NCBI GenBank assembly: GCA_022606425.2
Contig: JAHDVF020000001.1
Coordinates: 1,116,001 to 1,180,000, forward strand
DNA from: Lepidostoma basale
Lineage: Eukaryota; Arthropoda; Insecta; Trichoptera; Lepidostomatidae
Direction of reading: 5' to 3'
Length of the DNA stretch: 64,000 nucleotides
Shown: positions 60,472 to 64,000 of the stretch, piece after piece
How positions within the stretch are numbered: the stretch's first letter is position 1
Layout of the letters: each line of letters starts with the position of its first letter
Translations under genes and position numbers: made by a program
The notes under the pieces: model-generated
Told to the model about the DNA's origin: nothing
Database searches by the model: none
The model's input: only the letters and a program-made list of their open reading frames with translations

Positions 60472-61059
60472 TTGTTGTTTTTGTATCCTACCTGTAAAGT
60501 CATAAGCGCTTTGGTTATATACAGACAAGTTAGCATCGCTATACTCCCTCTTCTACAAAATACAGAATTACATACCAAGAAGGGAAAAGTTATGATGTAC
60601 GAAGCGTATGTAAAAAGCCGACTGACATATATGATTCCCTTCTGGGGGACAGGAAGCCAAAAGGACATCTCCAGACTCCAAAGACAACAAAATAAAATAA
60701 TAAAATTAGCATATAACATTGACTACCTTACCCCAACCATACACGTTTACAGACAAACAAAACAAATGGACATATCAGACCTGACCAAATATGAGACCTT
60801 AAAAATTGTACACAGAGTGACCATGGAAAAGACAACAGACAGCACCTACAAATTAACTAAAAATTCAGACATACACAGACACTGGACCAGGAATTGTGAC
60901 AGATATCACTTACCGATTGCACGAACTAAGACAGGACAATCAAGGATATTGAACAATGGACTGAAACTTTACAATGAACTACCTAAAGACACAAGGAATC
61001 TCACTATAACTCAATATAAAAAATATCTGAAACAATACATAATTAATAGTAATATCTAA
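60472..61059 (+). CDS. Jockey/I-like LINE RT C-terminal end, 195 residues
   Basis: Open frame ending at 61059 with KGKVMMYEAYVKSRLTYMIP, FWGTGSQKDISRLQRQQNKI, IKLAYNI, KYETLKIVHRVTMEK, HYHLPIARTKTGQSRILNNG-like and LKLYNELPKDTRNLTITQYK, KYLKQYI. The Y---V-S-L-Y-IP-WG block and R-------NNGLKLYN-LP---R pattern are those of jockey/I-type LINE tails, C-terminal to the RT thumb. The part before about residue 35 is probably not native (5'-truncated). After the stop, an A-rich tail (AAAAAAAAAAAAATT) follows at 61090-61105. No core RT motif is left. Confidence 0.75.
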   Translation: MLFLYPTCKVISALVIYRQVSIAILPLLQNTELHTKKGKVMMYEAYVKSRLTYMIPFWGTGSQKDISRLQRQQNKIIKLAYNIDYLTPTIHVYRQTKQMDISDLTKYETLKIVHRVTMEKTTDSTYKLTKNSDIHRHWTRNCDRYHLPIARTKTGQSRILNNGLKLYNELPKDTRNLTITQYKKYLKQYIINSNI

Positions 61060-61179
61060 AAATGTAACCATATAACCCAATTGGGGTTTTAAAAAAAAAA
61101 AAATTAAATAAAAAATAAATAAAAAATATTGTAATGTTTATGATTTAAAAAATAAATTGATTTTGAAATAGTGAACTAT

Positions 61180-61455
61180 TAGATGGGAAAAGGAAGCACG
61201 GAGGACAGCGCAAGAGATATAAGGACAACCTGCATACTGCAGTAAAGAGTGTAGACAGACAAACGGACTGGGCGCAGTTGGCAACCGATAGGGCGGAGTG
61301 AAGAAGAGTCGTCGCTATGTGCCAGGGGCCGGAGAGACGGAGAGGACGGGGTCCAGCCGTAGGGGCAGAATATCCCTGTCCGGAGTGTGACAAAGTCTGT
61401 CATTCTAGGATAGGACTATTTAGCCACATCAGGTGGCACAGAAAACAGACCTAGA
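61180..61455 (+). mobile_element. Zinc-finger LINE 3' end
   Basis: GGQRKRYKDNLHTAVKSVDR, QTDWAQLATDRAE, stop, RRVVAMCQGPERRR, YPCPECDKVCHSRIGLFSHI, RWHRKQT, stop. CxxC..(V)C-SRIGLFSH-R-H is the C-terminal C2H2-like finger of a LINE family. Uninverted relative of 28815-29120. Confidence 0.8.
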
Positions 61456-61539
61456 TATTTTTGTGTACATTATGCTCGTACCCACGGGCAATGGGCATTA
61501 TTATTTATATTAATTTCAATACTGGACCTTGAAAGTCAA

Positions 61540-62215
61540 CTCAATGAACAGACTGGAAGCATTTGAAATGTGACTCCATCGCCGAATGGTCAGAATTCCC
61601 TGGACAGACATGGTTACCAACACCGAAGTCCTGAGGCGAGCTAGAGTTGACAGGGAACTGTTATCAACTATCAAGGTTCGAAAGCAATCTGTGGTGGCGG
61701 TGGGGAGAGCAATCAAACTGCTGAACATGATCGCTTCGGAGATCGATGTCTTTCATATTCGTGAAAGTACATTCAGAAGACAAATACTCTTGATTTTGGA
61801 GAGTATCTTGTATTCCTAATGTCGAACCATCTCTCATGCGTTCCTGGTATTATATATTTATTATGTTTTACCTGTTCTCAATAGATGCCTTAAACTATAA
61901 AAAATGTTTGTAATGTCTATTGAGAAAATAAACTGATTTGATTTGATTTGATTTGATTTGAAAGATCTCACATCTGGGTCATATGCTGCGTGAGGAAAAG
62001 TACCACTTTCTCCAACTGATATTGGAGGGGAAAGTTGAGGGACGCCGAGGGCCCGGTAGGAGACAAATGTCCCGGCTGCAAAACGTGAGGGAGTGGACCA
62101 GCATCCGAAGTGTGGAGGAGCTGTTCGGAGCTGCGTAGGACAGGGACAGGTTCACCGAGGGGATCGCCAACGTTGGGGAGACCCGACAGGGCACTTGAAG
62201 AAGAAGAAGAAGAAT
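61540..62215 (+). mobile_element. RTE-D LINE 3' end, split by J2
   Basis: LEAFEMWLHRRMVRIPWTDM, VTNTEVLRRARVDRELLSTI, KVRK, J2 insert, then ISHLGHMLREEKYHFLQLIL, EGKVEGRRGPGRRQMSRLQN, VREWTSIRSVEELFGAA, DRDRFTEGIANVG and a GAAGAAGAAGAAG tail. Reading across the insertion, VRK joins ISHLGHML as in other RTE elements. One stop (GAA*DRD). Confidence 0.85.
61682..61962 (+). mobile_element. J2 LINE 3' end nested in RTE-D
   Basis: VAVGRAIKLLNMIASEIDVF, HIRESTFRRQILLILESILY, S, stop; then CTCAATAGATGCCTTAAACT, GAGAAAATAAACTGATTTGA and the (GATTT)n tail. A GAAAG-type repeat on both sides suggests a short target duplication. Confidence 0.84.
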
Positions 62216-62219
62216 TTCG

Positions 62220-62890
62220 ATATCTTGTTTATTTTGCTTTCTTTAGTGTATCAAATTATTATAGAGATAAATCAAATAACTATAATAAAATATTTATCTG
62301 AAATATATTGCTGTACTTAGTGGGTAGTATTGATTGGAAGTGGCGCTAATTGAAAATGAGGTTATTATGGGTAATTAAACACGAAATGTAATCAGTGCAA
62401 TTATTATTTGTGACGTCAATTGTCTTCTTGTCGCAGTTATCTTTACACTTGTATTTAATGAGTTCGATATTACGAAATATGTCGATCGGGTCTTGGATAT
62501 TCCTGTGGCGTGTTCTAATGAGTCAATCTTCAGTAGCAGCTAGCAAGCTTAACTTATTAGCTCAATTGAGCTGGATATTATTATAACCTTTACTTACAGT
62601 AAATGAACCTACTGGAATTGAAGAACCTACCATTACTGAACTTTTACATATCTATGCTCTAGTCACTAGTAAAAAAATGTAATCGGTGGGAAATTTTTAT
62701 AGAACTCTATTTTTACGCACTAGTTTTTCATTGTCTTAAGATATCAATTAACAAAACCAAGTTTGAATTATAAATAGGAGTATAATTTTTATAAGTTTCA
62801 TTTTCGATTTTGGTGCAGAGAATAAAATAAATGGTGCACTTAAAATCGAACTATACAACCAGTGGAACTATAATATTATATATCGACTGA
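62220..62890. other. No recognised feature
   Basis: AT-rich, no supported frame. TTACTTACAGTAAATG at 62590 looks like a splice acceptor by chance. Confidence 0.45.
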
Positions 62891-62899
62891 AGAAAATAT

Positions 62900-63020
62900 T
62901 TTAGTGCATAGTGGAGTTCTATTACCAACTCTTATGTATGGATGTGAAGCTTGGAGCTGGCAGAAGAGGGATGAAAGTAGGATAAATGACGTAGAAATGA
63001 GATAGCTTAGAAGAATATAC
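62900..63020 (+). mobile_element. LINE-A internal fragment
   Basis: HSGVLLPTLMYGCEAWSWQK, RDESRINDVEMR, stop, LRRIYG: the YG-E-W and LRR blocks of LINE-A. Both ends missing. Confidence 0.78.
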
Positions 63021-63079
63021 GGAAAAAAAACAAAATATAATAGAACTCCGAACAAAGATACAATAAAATAATTTTTAAA

Positions 63080-63180
63080 TTTAAATTTTCTACACTGAGG
63101 AAGGGAGTCTGTGGCCCGAAACATATTAATGAAATGTGCAAAAAATTGTTAATTTTTTTTCATATGAAGCATTCAAGTTG
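63080..63180 (+). mobile_element. Hammerhead-like terminal repeat, family F9 (copy 2)
   Basis: CTGAGGA at 63095-63101, unpaired A, stem GGG/CCC with loose loop, GAAAC at 63118-63122, then ATATTAATG without GTC. No inverted partner is left. Confidence 0.5.
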
Positions 63181-63264
63181 TGCTTAGACATTTTAAACTT
63201 ATAGATATAAAATAATAAAACACTTTGTATTTAAATTTTAAAACTTTTTATGTTATTATACAAG

Positions 63265-63400
63265 TTCAAATCAAATTAAATCAAATCAGTTTATTTTCTC
63301 AAAAGACATTACAAACATTTTTTTATAGTTTAAGGCATCTATTGAGAACAGGTAAAACATAATAAATATATAATACCAGGAACGCATGAGAGATGCAGTA
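63265..63400 (-). mobile_element. J2 LINE 3' tail nested in F4
   Basis: TCAAATTAAATCAAATCAGT, AGACATTACAAACATT, GGCATCTATTGAGAACAGG, AATACCAGGAACGCATGAGA: the non-coding 3' end of J2, read on the other strand. Confidence 0.8.
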
Positions 63401-63407
63401 GTTATTA

Positions 63408-63445
63408 TATTGCCCTGATGAAGCTTGGGTCCAAGCGAAACTATT
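63408..63445 (+). ncRNA. Hammerhead-like motif, family F4
   Basis: CTGATGA at 63415-63421, unpaired A, stem II GCTTGG/CCAAGC, GAAAC at 63437-63441, then TATTAGG without a clear stem III or GTC. Confidence 0.45.
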
Positions 63446-63574
63446 AGGCATATAGGTGGTTAAATACAAAGTGTTTTATTATTTTATGTCTATGAGTTTT
63501 ATTTTTGTATTTATATTTAAATTCACAACACAATGTAATGGTGAATATACGAAAATCAGAAAGTTTTAACAAAA

Positions 63575-63745
63575 TATTTTTGAACTGTTAAAATAAATAA
63601 CTTTGTTTTTTGTATCACAATTGTATTTTATTTTACGCGACAGCTGTTTCATCATCAGGTTTTACAATAAAATATCAAAGTTACAGTTTTAAATGTTAAG
63701 GTATCATAGTGTTTCGGCCAAAACAAGGGACTATTAAAAATATTT
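63575..63745. mobile_element. F3 element, stem II deleted
   Basis: TTTGTATCACAATTGTATTT, ACGCGACAGCTGTTTCATCA, TCAGG on the plus strand; on the complement CTGATGA is directly followed by TGAAACAGCTGTCGCG, so the stem II hairpin is missing. The frame-start block MLRYHSVSAKT follows at about 63697 in the outer part. Confidence 0.65.
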
Positions 63746-64000
63746 TTTAAATCTACGAACATTTGGAGACTGATTACTGTGGAGAATAATACATTTTTGA
63801 AAGAATTGTTTGTTATATTATTGTCGTCTGTGTACTGATCTGGTCTATCGGCGATGGCGGGCCCATTGTACGAATACAAGAACAATTTTGTTGAAATAGT
63901 CGAATAGAGACATGGCGTGTATTACAGAACAAACGCCGATATCGTATGTGTACATAAGTGCGTAGGTATAATTGTATTGCTCAACATCACTATCTTCCTC
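63746..64000. other. No recognised feature
   Basis: No supported frame or repeat. Confidence 0.45.

Larger units (their letters stand above)
63190..63500. mobile_element. F4 hammerhead-like palindrome (copy b), split by J2
   Basis: Left arm AAACTTATAGATATAAAATA, ATAAAACACTTTGTATTTA; right arm TAAATACAAAGTGTTTTATT, ATTTTATGTCTATGAGTTT. A J2 tail piece lies between at 63265-63400, followed by the motif at 63408-63445. Confidence 0.7.

Overview
The window looks like intergenic DNA from an arthropod, most probably an insect. It is AT-rich and full of 5'-truncated non-LTR retrotransposons (LINEs), tRNA-derived SINEs, short cut-and-paste elements (MITEs) and palindromic repeats. I found no convincing host gene, rRNA gene or functional tRNA gene. 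The insect call, perhaps lepidopteran, is an inference from the RTE-type and jockey/CR1-type reverse-transcriptase (RT) tails and the base composition; nothing in the sequence proves it.

Layout. 1-5.3 kb: a stack of RTE-type LINE 3' ends, an hAT-like element with a LINE inside it, and the only long intact RT reading frame (4169-5296, minus). 5.5-13 kb: LINE-A copies, a jockey/CR1-like tail (J1), a SINE, palindromes, a TA-flanked MITE. 13-25 kb: Penelope-like remnants and palindromes, a SINE that ends in LINE-A sequence, a deleted Tc1/mariner element, and nested LINEs. 25-37 kb: LINE-A, RTE-D, jockey-like J2, SINEs, and a 5'-inverted zinc-finger LINE. 37-50 kb: a piggyBac-like MITE, many LINE-A copies, an hAT MITE with a perfect 8-bp target duplication. 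50-64 kb: a pair of PIF/Harbinger-like MITEs, LINE-A copies, a Penelope-like element with GIY-YIG endonuclease remnant and a hammerhead-like ribozyme motif, and nested J2/RTE-D.

Main point. At least ten kinds of short, mostly palindromic element carry the same RNA layout: CTGANGA (or a decayed form), one unpaired base, a stem II hairpin, GAAA(C), a short palindromic stem III, and usually a GTC cleavage triplet. This is the layout of the minimal hammerhead ribozymes known from Penelope-like elements (PLEs). One family (57.1-58.5 kb) lies next to a real PLE GIY-YIG coding remnant, and another (13.1-13.7 kb) has direct repeats around a short reading frame whose start is kept in several copies. 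So the window reads as a graveyard of hammerhead-bearing PLE derivatives, mostly in inverted-repeat form.

Family names used below (LINE-A, RTE-B/C/D, LINE-E/H/K, J1/J2, F2-F10, P, N) are local labels given here, not database names. LINE-A has two subfamilies, A1 with a (GTTA)n tail and A2 with a (GTT)n tail. LINE-A coding sequence runs to within a few bases of its 3' tail, and a separate ~350-bp repeat (17.3 and 28.2 kb) carries the same 3' end, so it is a candidate SINE mobilised by LINE-A. Boundaries of decayed elements are approximate, usually within 10-30 bases.
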